Positions 9,288-18,038 of a stretch of DNA of 64,000 nt are shown in pieces (within the stretch, counting starts at the first letter, position 1; every line of letters starts with the position of its first letter). Source of the stretch: UBA1181 sp045601045 (GTDB lineage Bacteria; Bacteroidota; Bacteroidia; Bacteroidales; Paludibacteraceae); assembly GCA_045601045.1 (NCBI GenBank), contig JAZRZA010000027.1, forward strand, positions 58,123-122,122. Reading direction: 5' to 3'. A model generated the notes under the pieces. That model worked only from the letters and a program-made list of their open reading frames with translations, ran no database searches and had not been told where the DNA came from. Position numbers and translations under genes: made by a program.

Positions 9288-9313
9288 ATTAAACATTCGA
9301 ACCAGCCTTCCAA

Positions 9314-9336
9314 CGTTTGTATTTTTAATGCAAACG
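9314..9336 (+). terminator. Possible weak terminator after folK
   Basis: Inverted repeat CGTTTG/CAAACG with an 11-base AT-rich loop, 27 bases after the folK stop. There is no T-run, so it is a weak candidate. Confidence 0.3.
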
Positions 9337-9432
9337 GCCTATTTATGCCATAATTTTATATCACAAGATCCCGCAAACCATTAACTACCAACACATTAAC
9401 AAAACGCACTGTTTTATTGTCCCACACCCATC

Positions 9433-9460
9433 TTGGAACAAATTTCCTATCATTTGGAAC
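9433..9460 (+). promoter_or_regulatory. Candidate HTCS/AraC operator: TTGGAAC direct repeat, 21-bp period
   Basis: Two perfect copies of TTGGAAC (9433-9439 and 9454-9460) are spaced exactly 21 bp apart, two helical turns, which is the geometry used by AraC-type DNA-binding domains. They lie about 32 bp upstream of a -7 element at 9492 and 100 bp before the first GH43 gene. The HTCS at 20391 is the obvious candidate regulator. Function is inferred from position and spacing. Confidence 0.4.
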
Positions 9461-9491
9461 TATATTCACACATTAGCGGGACATTCAAATC

Positions 9492-9499
9492 TATATTTG
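9492..9499 (+). promoter_or_regulatory. -7 promoter element of the first GH43 gene
   Basis: TATATTTG matches TAnnTTTG perfectly and is followed by C, as is usual. It lies 60 bases before the GH43 start. The -33 TTTG is poor, consistent with an activator-dependent promoter next to the TTGGAAC repeats. Confidence 0.55.
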
Positions 9500-9559
9500 C
9501 ATCGATGAAAAATTCAATGTGGGGATATTGAAATTGAAAATTATTAAAAAACAAACGTC

Positions 9560-11992
9560 ATGAAGAGCACATTATTGAAAAGAACTTTTGTTGCGGCATG
9601 TTCCTGCTTGGCTATCGCCGGCTCGACTTACGCGCAAGTTAATTTGGAAAGTTATTTTAGCGGGGCGACTCTCGCTAAGGGCTACAAATCATTGAGCAAC
9701 CACAACCCATGTTATACACAACGTTACGGTGCGGATCCATACGCAATGATCTATAACGACGAGGTCTACATCTATATGACCAACGATCAACAAGAGTATG
9801 ATGTACACCCTAACAGTGATAACTCCTATGGTAACATCAACACCATCAACTGTATCTCCTCCAAAGATTTGGTAAACTGGACAGACCATGGTGTAATGAA
9901 GGTGGCCAAAAGAGGATCAGGTCCCGCAAGCTGGGCATCTTGTTCTTGGGCGCCAACCGCTTGTCACAAAAAGATAAATGGTAAAGAAAAATTCTTCCTT
10001 TATTTCGCCAACAATGGTAGTGGTATCGGAGTCGTCACCAGTGATTCTCCTTGGGGACCTTGGACAGATCCAATTGGCAAAGAGTTGATTTCCCGTAGCA
10101 CGCCTAACTGTAACAACGTGACATGGTTGTTCGACCCTGCCGTATTAGTTGACGATGATGGCACTGGCTACATATATTTCGGTGGTGGAGTTCCTAACGG
10201 AAAGCAAGCCGACCCAGGCACAGCACGTGTCGCTAAGTTGAACAGCGACTTCATCAGTATCAACGGAACACCGGCTACCATCAACCCACCTTACCTCTTC
10301 GAGGACGCAGGTGCCAATAAAATCGCAGGCAAATATGTCTATAGCTACTGCTCCAACTGGAACTGTACAGGTAACCCGATGAGCAATGCGCAAATCTGCT
10401 ATATGACCTCCAACAACCCTATGGGACCTTTCACCTATAGCGGTATCGCTTACAACAACCAAGCTGACTTCCTTAAAGGAGAGTATGGAAACAACGGCGG
10501 TAACAACCACCACGCCATGTTCGAGTTCAAAGGTAAGTGGTACATGACCTACCACGCAAGAGTTTTGCAAAACGCTAAAGGACAGAAAGGTGACTATCGT
10601 TCCTCTCACGTTGACTATGTGAACGTCAACACACAAACAGGTAGCATCACCCGCTCTTCCGGTTCGGCGAAAGGTGTGGACCAGGTAGGATACCTCGATC
10701 CATTTGAGAAGACTGAGGCAGAGACCATGGCTTGGATGGGTGGTATCGAGACTGAGTACGGAGGTTCCAACATGTTGGTCACCAAGATCGACAAGGGAGA
10801 CTGGACCGGTGTAGCCGGCGTCAACTTCGGACAAGGCGCTACCGTATTCACCGCATGTGTTAAATCCACTACCAACGGTGCCATCAAAATCGTAAAGGGC
10901 AAACCAGACGGTGAGGTGGTTGGATACTTGGCGGTACCAAACACCAATGGACAACTCAAAGAGGTAACCACAACCCTTTCAAAGGCCATCTCTGGCGTGA
11001 CAGATTTGTTCTTCGTCTATTCAGGCGGATTCGAGTTCGACTACTGGATGTTCAAGAAGGCTGACGTCACTTTGAATGTATCAGAGACTGATGTTGAGGC
11101 TCCTGCCGACATCACCATGTCTATCAAGACCTCTGAGCAAGGCATCACCAAGGCGGATTACTACTTGGGCAATAAATTGATCGGTAGTGAAACCAACTCA
11201 CCTTTCACATTCAAATACGAAATTTCCGAGCCAGGAAGCTACGAGTTCCACGCCATCTTGACCAACAATTCAGGAAAGACATTTGAAACACCAACCTCTA
11301 TTGTAAAAGCTCGCTTGGCACAAGGTCCTTACGAGGGTGTCGCACAAGAGATTCCTGGTCGTTTGGAGGCAGAGCGTTATGATGTCGGTGGCGCAGGTTA
11401 CGCATACGAGGACAAGGATGACGTGAACGAAGGCAAGGTATTCCGCAACGACGAAGGCGTTGACGTGGATGAGAACGGCGAAGGCGGATATGTTCTTGGA
11501 TGGACCGCTAAGGGCGAGTGGTTGGAGTACACCGTTGACGTGAAGTATGACGACGAGTACACCTTCATCGCTAAGGTCGCTTCAGGTGTAGAGAACTCAG
11601 GATTCAGCTTGTCAATCGACGGCAAGGACATCGCTGGTGGCAAGATCACCGCTCCTAAGGGCGAGGATTGGACTACATACACCACTGTCGAGGGTGAGAC
11701 TTCCAAGCTTACCGCTGGCAAGCACATCTTGAAATTGACCATCGAGAGCGATTACGTCAACATCGATTATATCGACTTCAAGGCGAAGAACCACATCGAG
11801 ACTGGTGTCGAGGATATCGCCGCAGAGGCTGTTCAATATGAAGTTTACTCATTAAACGGCATTAAGATAGGTGAAATCACCGCCTATGAGTCAGCGCTTT
11901 CATCCACCCTTAAAGACAACAACTACGCCGCAGGCGCATACATTGTGAAGGGTGCTAACAATGAAAATGCTAAGATTGTCATAGTCAAATAA
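9560..11992 (+). CDS. Secreted GH43 arabinoxylan-degrading protein with CBM6-like modules and T9SS tail
   Basis: An 810-residue exported glycosidase. Signal peptide about residues 1-25 (STYAQ). GH43 five-blade propeller about 30-370: ADPYAM with the likely base Asp59, FDPAVLVDDDGTGYIYF, PYLFEDAGANKI with a candidate general-acid Glu, and HHAMFEFKGKWYMTYH. A carbohydrate-binding CBM6-like unit follows (about 380-500, TEAETMAWMGG), then an Ig-like spacer, then a second CBM6 at about 595-735 (GRLEAERYDVGGAG, GWTAKGEWLEYTVDV). The C-terminus (YEVYSLNGIKIGEI, then AAGAYIVKG) is a T9SS type A-like sorting domain. The family suggests arabinofuranohydrolase activity on arabinoxylan; exact specificity is not proven. 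A strong terminator follows at 12001. Confidence 0.88.
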   Translation: MKSTLLKRTFVAACSCLAIAGSTYAQVNLESYFSGATLAKGYKSLSNHNPCYTQRYGADPYAMIYNDEVYIYMTNDQQEYDVHPNSDNSYGNINTINCISSKDLVNWTDHGVMKVAKRGSGPASWASCSWAPTACHKKINGKEKFFLYFANNGSGIGVVTSDSPWGPWTDPIGKELISRSTPNCNNVTWLFDPAVLVDDDGTGYIYFGGGVPNGKQADPGTARVAKLNSDFISINGTPATINPPYLFEDAGANKIAGKYVYSYCSNWNCTGNPMSNAQICYMTSNNPMGPFTYSGIAYNNQADFLKGEYGNNGGNNHHAMFEFKGKWYMTYHARVLQNAKGQKGDYRSSHVDYVNVNTQTGSITRSSGSAKGVDQVGYLDPFEKTEAETMAWMGGIETEYGGSNMLVTKIDKGDWTGVAGVNFGQGATVFTACVKSTTNGAIKIVKGKPDGEVVGYLAVPNTNGQLKEVTTTLSKAISGVTDLFFVYSGGFEFDYWMFKKADVTLNVSETDVEAPADITMSIKTSEQGITKADYYLGNKLIGSETNSPFTFKYEISEPGSYEFHAILTNNSGKTFETPTSIVKARLAQGPYEGVAQEIPGRLEAERYDVGGAGYAYEDKDDVNEGKVFRNDEGVDVDENGEGGYVLGWTAKGEWLEYTVDVKYDDEYTFIAKVASGVENSGFSLSIDGKDIAGGKITAPKGEDWTTYTTVEGETSKLTAGKHILKLTIESDYVNIDYIDFKAKNHIETGVEDIAAEAVQYEVYSLNGIKIGEITAYESALSSTLKDNNYAAGAYIVKGANNENAKIVIVK

Positions 11993-12000
11993 AGTTTTTA

Positions 12001-12036
12001 GGGGAGATGTGGTTCACACCGCATCTTCCCTTTTTT
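12001..12036 (+). terminator. Intrinsic terminator after first GH43 gene
   Basis: GGGGAGATG pairs with CATCTTCCC around a TGGTTCACACCG loop and is followed by a run of six T. It separates the two GH43 genes into distinct transcripts or gives partial readthrough. Confidence 0.8.
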
Positions 12037-12093
12037 AGATTGTCAAAAGCATACGACCTTAACTACAAAATCTAAGTATTAATTGGGCAGAAT

Positions 12094-14685
12094 ATGAAAA
12101 ACACAAAAGCTTACAAAAGTTTCAAATCACTATGCGCGCTGCTTTTCGCCTGCGCATATAGCCTCAACGGATTAGCGTTGAGTATCCCTGGCACCATTGA
12201 GGTAGAAGACTTCGATGAGGGCGTTGAGGGAAAGACTTACCACGACGAGGATGAGGAGAACCAAGGTGGCGTATATCGTCTCAACGTAGGTGTGGATATC
12301 GACACCTGCGAGAATGGCGGATACGTGATTGGTTGGACCAAAAAGGGAGAGTGGATGGAGTACACCATCGACGTGAAGAAGAGCGCCTCCTACACCTATT
12401 CAGCGCTTGTCGCTTCAGGTCTAGAAGGATCCTCGTTCAGCCTATCCATCGATGGAGAGGCGATCACCTCTACCATAGCCGTTCCAAACACCGGCAGTTG
12501 GACCACTTACAAAGCCATTTCCGGCAAAACCTCAACCATCAAAGAGGGCAAACACACGCTACGACTCACCATCGTATCGGACTATTGCAATATCGACAAA
12601 CTCATGTTTCGTCCAGTGGACGAGCCTGTGAAGACCACCTTCACCTCCCCATCGGCGAGCACGTCTGTCGCTGCAGGCGCTCCATTCACCATAGCTTGGG
12701 AGAGCAACGAGCTCAGCTCGGAACTTTACAACCTCTACTGGGTAAATGCCAAGGGTGACACCACATTGATCAAGGAGGATGTCTACAACCAGGGCACCCA
12801 CACAGCTGTGGTCCCTGAGCAAATGCTCAACGAGTCGGGTCACTACACTTTGGCGCAGAAGAAAACTTCAGGAGGATCTATCCCTGACAATTTCGACGGC
12901 AAAAGCCATACAGTAACCAACCCGCTCATCTGGGCGGACGTTCCAGATGTCTCATTCACCAGAGTCGATGACACCTACTATATGGCCAGCACCACCATGC
13001 ACATGAACCCTGGTGTACCTATCATGGCATCCAAGGATTTGGTGCGCTGGAGAACCATCAATTACGCCCACCAAGCATTGGACAATGGCGCGAAATTGAA
13101 TATGGACAACGGTCAAAACGCATATGGAAAGGGTTCTTGGGCAAGTTGCATCCGTTACAAGGATGGCACATGGTATGTACTTACACCATCCTACACGACC
13201 AATAGAACCCACCTGTTCTGGACCAACGATATCATGAGCGGCAAGTGGGAGTCCACCACCATGCCATTCTACCACGACCCATCCCTACTCTTGGATGACG
13301 ATGGCAAGATGTACGTGATCTACGGATCAGGAAACATCAGCATCGTGGAGTTGAATCCTAACACCAAGGCACCGATAGGCAACCCTCGTCTGATGCTACA
13401 AAAACCCGCATCCGTCACCAACGCCGGCGGATACATCGTGGAGTGCGAGGGTACGCAAGTCATCAAAAAGGGAGGTTATTACTATGTGTTCCTTATCTCT
13501 TGGCCTAACGGATCCTGCCGTTCAGTCATCTGCCACCGCAGCAAGTCTTTGAACGGCGGCTGGGAAGGACGAGTTCTTTTGCAAGACAATGGCGTGGCGC
13601 AAGGCTGCATCGTAGATACACCAGAGGGCAAGTGGTATGGTATCTTCTTCCGTGATAGCGGAGGCGTGGGACGTATCCCTTACATCGTGGATTGCTCTTG
13701 GAGCAACGATTGGCCCGTTTTGGGCAAACCATCCGCCACATTCAACATGCCTGCGGCGCAAGAGGATGGTTACGGCATCGTGACTTCCGACGACTTCGAG
13801 GAGAGCACACTTCCTTTGGAATGGCAATGGAACCACAACCCTGACAGCAGGAACTGGCAACTCACCAACGGTGTGCTTCGCTTGAAGAATAGCCGCACCG
13901 ACAAGGATGTGGTCAGCACCAAGAATACCCTTACCCAAAGATCGTTCGGACCAACCAGTACAGGTTGGACCAAGTTGAGCACCAAGGGCATGAAAGATGG
14001 TGATTACGCAGGTTTGGTAGCGCTTCAAGAGTACTACGGTTTCGTTGGCGTAAGATATGAGAACGGCAACAAGACAGTTGTCATGTCCAACAAGGGAACC
14101 ATCATTGAGAGTGCCGCTTTGAACCAAGAGGATGTCTATTTGAGAATCGATATGAATGTCCAAAACCAAGCGGACAAGGCAACCTTCTACTACAGTACCG
14201 ATGGAACCAACTGGAGAAAGATCGGTAACGAGGTGAAGATGAGATATGAGTTGTCGCACTTCATGGGCTACCGCTACGGACTATTCTCTTTCGGAACCAA
14301 AAGTACCGATGGATACGCTGATTTTGACTTCTTCAAGATCGGTAAAAACGTCAACTCGCCTATTTACCTGGAGAAGGGAGCGAAGAAGACAGAGACCATT
14401 CTTTTGGCAGAGAGCGTAAATGTCACCATTCAGGAGAAATCGACAGTAGGCGTCACAGACCTCTCTTCTGATAATGTGATGATCTATCCGAACCCAGCCA
14501 CCCAATATGTGAAGGTGACAGGTGCGGAGAACCTTATCGGTTTGGAACTATACAACCTCAGTGGTGCCTTGGTCGCTGTTTCCGACAGTGACGAGATGGA
14601 TTTGCCAAGCGGAAAGGCAGGCGACTACCTTCTCAGAATCATTACCGCCGATGGCACAATGACACAAAAGATCATTGTTAAATAA
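12094..14685 (+). CDS. Secreted CBM6-GH43 glycosidase with T9SS type A tail
   Basis: An 863-residue exported protein. Signal peptide about 1-29; CBM6 at about 30-170 (IEVEDFDEG, GWTKKGEWMEYTIDV); an Ig-like linker with a KTSGGSIPDN segment; GH43 domain about 275-560 starting NPLIWADVPDVSFTRVDD (catalytic Asp), then YHDPSLLLDDDGKMYVIYG and IVECEGTQVIKKGGYYYVF with a likely general-acid Glu. A concanavalin-like C-terminal beta-xylosidase domain spans about 565-760. The tail DNVMIYPNPATQYVKV, then GDYLLRII, is a clear T9SS type A sorting domain. The family acts as beta-xylosidase or arabinofuranosidase on plant xylans. The N-terminal CBM6 closely resembles the C-terminal CBM6 of the preceding protein. 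Confidence 0.9.
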   Translation: MKNTKAYKSFKSLCALLFACAYSLNGLALSIPGTIEVEDFDEGVEGKTYHDEDEENQGGVYRLNVGVDIDTCENGGYVIGWTKKGEWMEYTIDVKKSASYTYSALVASGLEGSSFSLSIDGEAITSTIAVPNTGSWTTYKAISGKTSTIKEGKHTLRLTIVSDYCNIDKLMFRPVDEPVKTTFTSPSASTSVAAGAPFTIAWESNELSSELYNLYWVNAKGDTTLIKEDVYNQGTHTAVVPEQMLNESGHYTLAQKKTSGGSIPDNFDGKSHTVTNPLIWADVPDVSFTRVDDTYYMASTTMHMNPGVPIMASKDLVRWRTINYAHQALDNGAKLNMDNGQNAYGKGSWASCIRYKDGTWYVLTPSYTTNRTHLFWTNDIMSGKWESTTMPFYHDPSLLLDDDGKMYVIYGSGNISIVELNPNTKAPIGNPRLMLQKPASVTNAGGYIVECEGTQVIKKGGYYYVFLISWPNGSCRSVICHRSKSLNGGWEGRVLLQDNGVAQGCIVDTPEGKWYGIFFRDSGGVGRIPYIVDCSWSNDWPVLGKPSATFNMPAAQEDGYGIVTSDDFEESTLPLEWQWNHNPDSRNWQLTNGVLRLKNSRTDKDVVSTKNTLTQRSFGPTSTGWTKLSTKGMKDGDYAGLVALQEYYGFVGVRYENGNKTVVMSNKGTIIESAALNQEDVYLRIDMNVQNQADKATFYYSTDGTNWRKIGNEVKMRYELSHFMGYRYGLFSFGTKSTDGYADFDFFKIGKNVNSPIYLEKGAKKTETILLAESVNVTIQEKSTVGVTDLSSDNVMIYPNPATQYVKVTGAENLIGLELYNLSGALVAVSDSDEMDLPSGKAGDYLLRIITADGTMTQKIIVK

Positions 14686-14732
14686 GAATCTTATTAGTTC
14701 AGTACAATAAAACCCCACTACCTGTTTTACAG

Positions 14733-14770
14733 CGTGTCATTCCAATTCTGGAGTGGCACGTTTTTTTTTT
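14733..14770 (+). terminator. Terminator hairpin, copy 1 of 3
   Basis: CGTGTCATTCC pairs with GGAGTGGCACG (two G-U pairs in RNA) around AATTCT, followed by ten T. It terminates the second GH43 gene. The same hairpin recurs intact at 16399 and truncated at 15914. Confidence 0.88.
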
Positions 14771-14799
14771 AGACTTATTGTCAGTAACAATATTTTGCG

Positions 14800-14807
14800 T
14801 ACATTTG
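14800..14807 (+). promoter_or_regulatory. -7 promoter element of the DUF1016 gene
   Basis: TACATTTG, a perfect TAnnTTTG match followed by C, lies 39 bases before the chosen ATG. With a TTG at 14778-14780 as a partial -33 element it gives the DUF1016 gene its own promoter, independent of the GH43 gene. Confidence 0.5.
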
Positions 14808-14845
14808 CCACATATAACACGAATCTATTGAACTGTTTGCATAAA

Positions 14846-15898
14846 ATGAAAAAAGAGAACACCCAAGTGATTTTCAACAATCACATCGATTCACTTGCTG
14901 AAAAAATTGAGAATTTGATTCTTGAATCAAGACAAAAAGTTGTTTCCGCCGTTAACATCACAATGGTATATACATATTACGAAATCGGAAGACACATTGT
15001 AGAGGATGAACAAGAAGGTGAAATCCGAGCAGAATATGGGAAGGCTGTCTTGAAAGGTCTAGCCTCTCGTCTAACAAAAAGATTTGGCAAAGGATATTCG
15101 ACAACAAATTTGAAGCAAATGAGGCAACTGTTTTTGTCTTACGCAAAAAGTCAGACAATGTCTGACCTTTTACAAAACGGCAACAATCAAACAATTGAAG
15201 AAATTCCCTCCTTCACACTTTCCTGGTCACACTACCTCAAATTGATGCGTATCTCAAATCCCGAAGAAAGACGATTTTATGAGATCGAAGCGACAAACAA
15301 CAAATGGAGTCTTAAAGAACTCGAACGACAATACAACTCGTCTCTTTACGAACGTCTAGCCTTAAGCCGCAACAAAGAAGATATATTAAAATTATCTCAA
15401 CAAGGTCAACTGATAGAAAAGCCTCAGGATTTATTAAAAGATCCATATATTTTGGAATTTACAGGATTACCTGAAATTCCATCATATACCGAAAAGAAAT
15501 TAGAGAAAAGACTCATTGACAACCTACAATCATTCCTCCTTGAATTAGGGAAAGGATTCACCTTTGTAGGGAGACAAGTCCGATTGTCATTTAGTGAAGA
15601 ACACTATTATATTGACTTAGTATTTTACAATCGTCTGCTTAGATCATTTGTACTAATTGATTTAAAGAGGGGCAAACTTAAACACCAAGATATTGGACAG
15701 ATGCAAATGTACGTGAATTATTATGACAGAGAAGTAAAAATGGATGACGAAAATCCCACAATAGGATTACTACTTTGTGCAGATAAAGAAAATTCAGTCA
15801 TAGAATATACGCTGCCTCAAAACAACAATCAAATCTTTGCCGCAAAATATGAAACCGTTTTGCCTAGCAAAGAGGAATTAAAAAATTTAATCGAATGA
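14846..15898 (+). CDS. DUF1016 (YhcG-type) PD-(D/E)XK nuclease
   Basis: A 350-residue protein of the DUF1016/YhcG family. The N-terminal winged-helix-like DUF1016_N domain (about 10-170) includes VYTYYEIGRHIVE and GKGYSTTNLKQMRQLF; the C-terminal nuclease domain (about 190-345) shows YIDLVFYN...FVLIDLK, the D-x14-DLK pattern of PD-(D/E)XK enzymes, then DIGQMQMYVNYYD. Start ATG 14846 is chosen because upstream in-frame codons are promoter sequence. YhcG-like genes are frequent in restriction and other mobile loci; the target is unknown. Lower GC than the glycosidase genes and placement between copies of one terminator suggest horizontal insertion. Confidence 0.9.
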   Translation: MKKENTQVIFNNHIDSLAEKIENLILESRQKVVSAVNITMVYTYYEIGRHIVEDEQEGEIRAEYGKAVLKGLASRLTKRFGKGYSTTNLKQMRQLFLSYAKSQTMSDLLQNGNNQTIEEIPSFTLSWSHYLKLMRISNPEERRFYEIEATNNKWSLKELERQYNSSLYERLALSRNKEDILKLSQQGQLIEKPQDLLKDPYILEFTGLPEIPSYTEKKLEKRLIDNLQSFLLELGKGFTFVGRQVRLSFSEEHYYIDLVFYNRLLRSFVLIDLKRGKLKHQDIGQMQMYVNYYDREVKMDDENPTIGLLLCADKENSVIEYTLPQNNNQIFAAKYETVLPSKEELKNLIE

Positions 15899-15911
15899 CA
15901 AAATTGCGAAC

Positions 15912-15940
15912 AGCGTGTCATTCCAATTCTGGGAGAATGC
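15912..15940 (+). repeat. Truncated terminator hairpin, copy 2 of 3
   Basis: CAGCGTGTCATTCCAATTCT and the following GGG repeat the left half of the hairpin at 14731, but the right arm and T-run are replaced by sequence of the Rpn-like remnant. The 23 bases from ACAGCG to CTGG are identical to copy 1 and bracket the DUF1016 gene as a direct repeat. Confidence 0.85.
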
Positions 15941-16375
15941 AATGGAGAGTTTCATAAGGCAATAACAAGGACAAGTGAGTACGACAGAGATGAGTTGACA
16001 GAATCATGGGATAGAATTCACAAGTTTTTTATATCTTTGACACACTTCAAATTCGACAAAGCAAACATCACAACCAAAGGAATTTGGATGGAACTTTTTA
16101 AAAACCTAGGAAATATGGATAAAATAGATCCATCAGTATACGAACGAGCAGATGAGGGATTGCTTAAACTGCTAAAAAAAGCAGAGACAAACGCCCTTAC
16201 GGAAGAGGAGTACGATCTCTATGAGGCCAGCATGAAACGATTAGAAGATGAAATCGACATGGAACAACACGGTTTTGAGAGAGCCATACAACTTCTAATC
16301 GCAAGCGGTATGCCTATATCCGAGATAAGCGAAAGACTCAATCTCTCAAAAGACGAAATCGAGTCTTTGAAATAA
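15931..16375 (+). pseudogene. 5'-truncated Rpn-family (PDDEXK_2) recombination-promoting nuclease
   Basis: An open frame with no start codon at its left end reads from the truncated hairpin into GECNGEFHKAITRTSEYD, then SWDRIHKFF and a helical tail ALTEEEYDLYEASMKRLE with a C-terminal helix-turn-helix-like ISEISERLNLSKDEIESL. This is the typical C-terminal third of Rpn/PDDEXK_2 transposase-like proteins; the nuclease core that should precede it is gone. A short product could still start at ATG 16088 or TTG 15995. It ends with an intact terminator at 16399. Best read as a gene truncated when the DUF1016 cassette arrived. Confidence 0.7.
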
Positions 16376-16398
16376 GATTCCAGTCACAATTGAAAAAA

Positions 16399-16434
16399 CG
16401 TGTCATTCCAATTCTGGAGTGGCACGTTTTTTTT
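16399..16434 (+). terminator. Terminator hairpin, copy 3 of 3
   Basis: Same CGTGTCATTCC-AATTCT-GGAGTGGCACG hairpin as at 14733, followed by eight T, 24 bases after the Rpn remnant stop. Confidence 0.88.
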
Positions 16435-16598
16435 ATGGTCCATGCACATCAAGAAACAATAATAACAATTTTATCCATTTAACTATCAATTATTTAGCAC
16501 TAAAAATAGGATAATTTCATCACCTTCACAAAACTTTCCATAATCGGATTTTTCTACTATATGATTATAATTTACCAAAGAAATAGCACAACTTGGAA

Positions 16599-16606
16599 TA
16601 CATTTG
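16599..16606 (+). promoter_or_regulatory. -7 promoter element of the esterase gene
   Basis: TACATTTG, a perfect TAnnTTTG match followed by C, lies 75 bases before the chosen ATG at 16681. It lies within the upstream in-frame extension, which supports the downstream start. Confidence 0.5.
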
Positions 16607-16680
16607 CGATGTGGATTTCTAGAGAGAAAAACAACATTATTACAATTCAATCATTAGTTTCTTTATTTAAAATTATTACC

Positions 16681-17901
16681 ATGAAACGTGTTTTATTACT
16701 TGCATTGAGTTTTTGTAGTTTGAGTGCGTTCGCCCAATGGGGAGATTGGGGCGGCGGCGGATTCGGTGGTGGAGGTGGAGACATCTTCGGCGGCGAAGGT
16801 AGCGGCAACTCCGGTAACATCGGAGACTATCAATCTAAGAAGGACATCGACTACGTGGGAGACAACCATATTGGCCACAAGATGGACGTCTACTTTCCAA
16901 AGGGAGAAGGCAAGCACAACGTGGTAATCCATATTTACGGTAGCGCTTGGGGAAGCAATAACTCCAAAGGCTCCGCCGATTTGGGAACAGTGGGTGTCGC
17001 AGCGCTTCAAGCAGGATACATTCTAGTAACACCTAACCACCGCACCTACAACGATGCGCAATATCCTGCGCAAATCAACGACATCAAAGCCGTTGTTCGA
17101 TACTTGAGAGGCAATGCAGAAGAGTTGGGTATCGATACATCATTCATCGCCATCTCAGGATTCTCATCAGGAGGTCACTTGGCATCATTGATGGGCACCA
17201 CCCGTAACGTAAAGGGTAGCTATACGGTAGGGTCCGCTACAATGGACATCGAGGGCAACCTTGGTAAATACACCAACGAGAGCAGTTGGGTAGATGCTGT
17301 ATGCGACTGGTCGGGTCCAGTGGATTGCCGTTACAAAAATTGCGGTAACCCTATCCCAATGGCGCCTGAGAACGATATGGTGGGCGGTTGTAACGACCAA
17401 CAATGCCCTGACAAGCACGCTTTGCTGGGCGCCAACACCTTTATCGACGCAACCGACGCACCTACCATGGTATGTCATGGATCTACCGACAACATCGTTC
17501 CTCAATGCGAGGGCAAGATGTTCTTCGACAATTTGCAAAAAGCCGGCGTTGAGTGTGTGTACTACCCTCACGGAGGCGGCCACGGCGTAGCGGGAGAATA
17601 TACCGACGAGATGATCGACTTCTTCAAGGGCATCAGAGAGAAGAAGGCTGCCGCTCAAGTGGTTGATCCTACCATCGTGGAGGCGGTCAATGCAGTGACG
17701 CAAAGCATCTGCGTCAGCGATGAGACGCTCTATCTCTGCGACAGCGAGGCTGAACCATGCACATTCACCCTTTCCGACATCTCCGGAAAGATCTTGATGC
17801 AAGGCCAATTAGACGCCAATGGAGTAAGCATCTCTGAATTGAGCAAGGGAGCATACATTGTACGTACAAACAATGGTTCATCAATAAAATTCATCAAATA
17901 A
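16681..17901 (+). CDS. Secreted alpha/beta hydrolase (BD-FAE-like esterase) with T9SS tail
   Basis: A 406-residue exported esterase. Signal peptide MKRVLLLALSFCSLSAFAQ, a Gly-rich segment about 20-45, then an alpha/beta-hydrolase fold: IHIYGSAWGSNN oxyanion region, nucleophile motif GFSSGGH, acid in GSTDNIVP and histidine in GGGHGVAG. The C-terminus (CTFTLSDISGKILMQG, then GAYIVRT) is a T9SS type A-like sorting domain. BD-FAE family members remove feruloyl or acetyl groups from xylan, which would complement the GH43 enzymes; the substrate here is inferred. I start at 16681 since the promoter -7 element lies at 16599. A terminator follows at 17939. Confidence 0.87.
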   Translation: MKRVLLLALSFCSLSAFAQWGDWGGGGFGGGGGDIFGGEGSGNSGNIGDYQSKKDIDYVGDNHIGHKMDVYFPKGEGKHNVVIHIYGSAWGSNNSKGSADLGTVGVAALQAGYILVTPNHRTYNDAQYPAQINDIKAVVRYLRGNAEELGIDTSFIAISGFSSGGHLASLMGTTRNVKGSYTVGSATMDIEGNLGKYTNESSWVDAVCDWSGPVDCRYKNCGNPIPMAPENDMVGGCNDQQCPDKHALLGANTFIDATDAPTMVCHGSTDNIVPQCEGKMFFDNLQKAGVECVYYPHGGGHGVAGEYTDEMIDFFKGIREKKAAAQVVDPTIVEAVNAVTQSICVSDETLYLCDSEAEPCTFTLSDISGKILMQGQLDANGVSISELSKGAYIVRTNNGSSIKFIK

Positions 17902-17938
17902 GGGTTTTCTAATATTATTTGCTTGTAGTGGTGGGCAG

Positions 17939-17966
17939 AGGCGCGATGGATTTCGCGCCTTTGCTA
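17939..17966 (+). terminator. Probable terminator after esterase gene
   Basis: AGGCGCG pairs with CGCGCCT around an eight-base loop, followed by TTGCTATTTT. The T-tract is imperfect. Confidence 0.65.
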
Positions 17967-18005
17967 TTTTATGGCTTTTATTCATCCAATTTTCCCACAT
18001 TTATT

Positions 18006-18013
18006 TATCTTTG
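18006..18013 (+). promoter_or_regulatory. -7 promoter element of the BspA-like gene
   Basis: TATCTTTG matches TAnnTTTG and lies 25 bases before the ATG at 18039. Confidence 0.5.
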
Positions 18014-18038
18014 TCACTCATAGAAAAGACAAAACAAT

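Noticed and set aside
10145..10954. Minus-strand frame (269 codons) within the first GH43 gene
   Set aside because: Antisense to the GH43 propeller with conserved catalytic motifs; no own promoter or motif.
13522..14259. Minus-strand frame (245 codons) within the second GH43 gene
   Set aside because: Antisense shadow; no motif.
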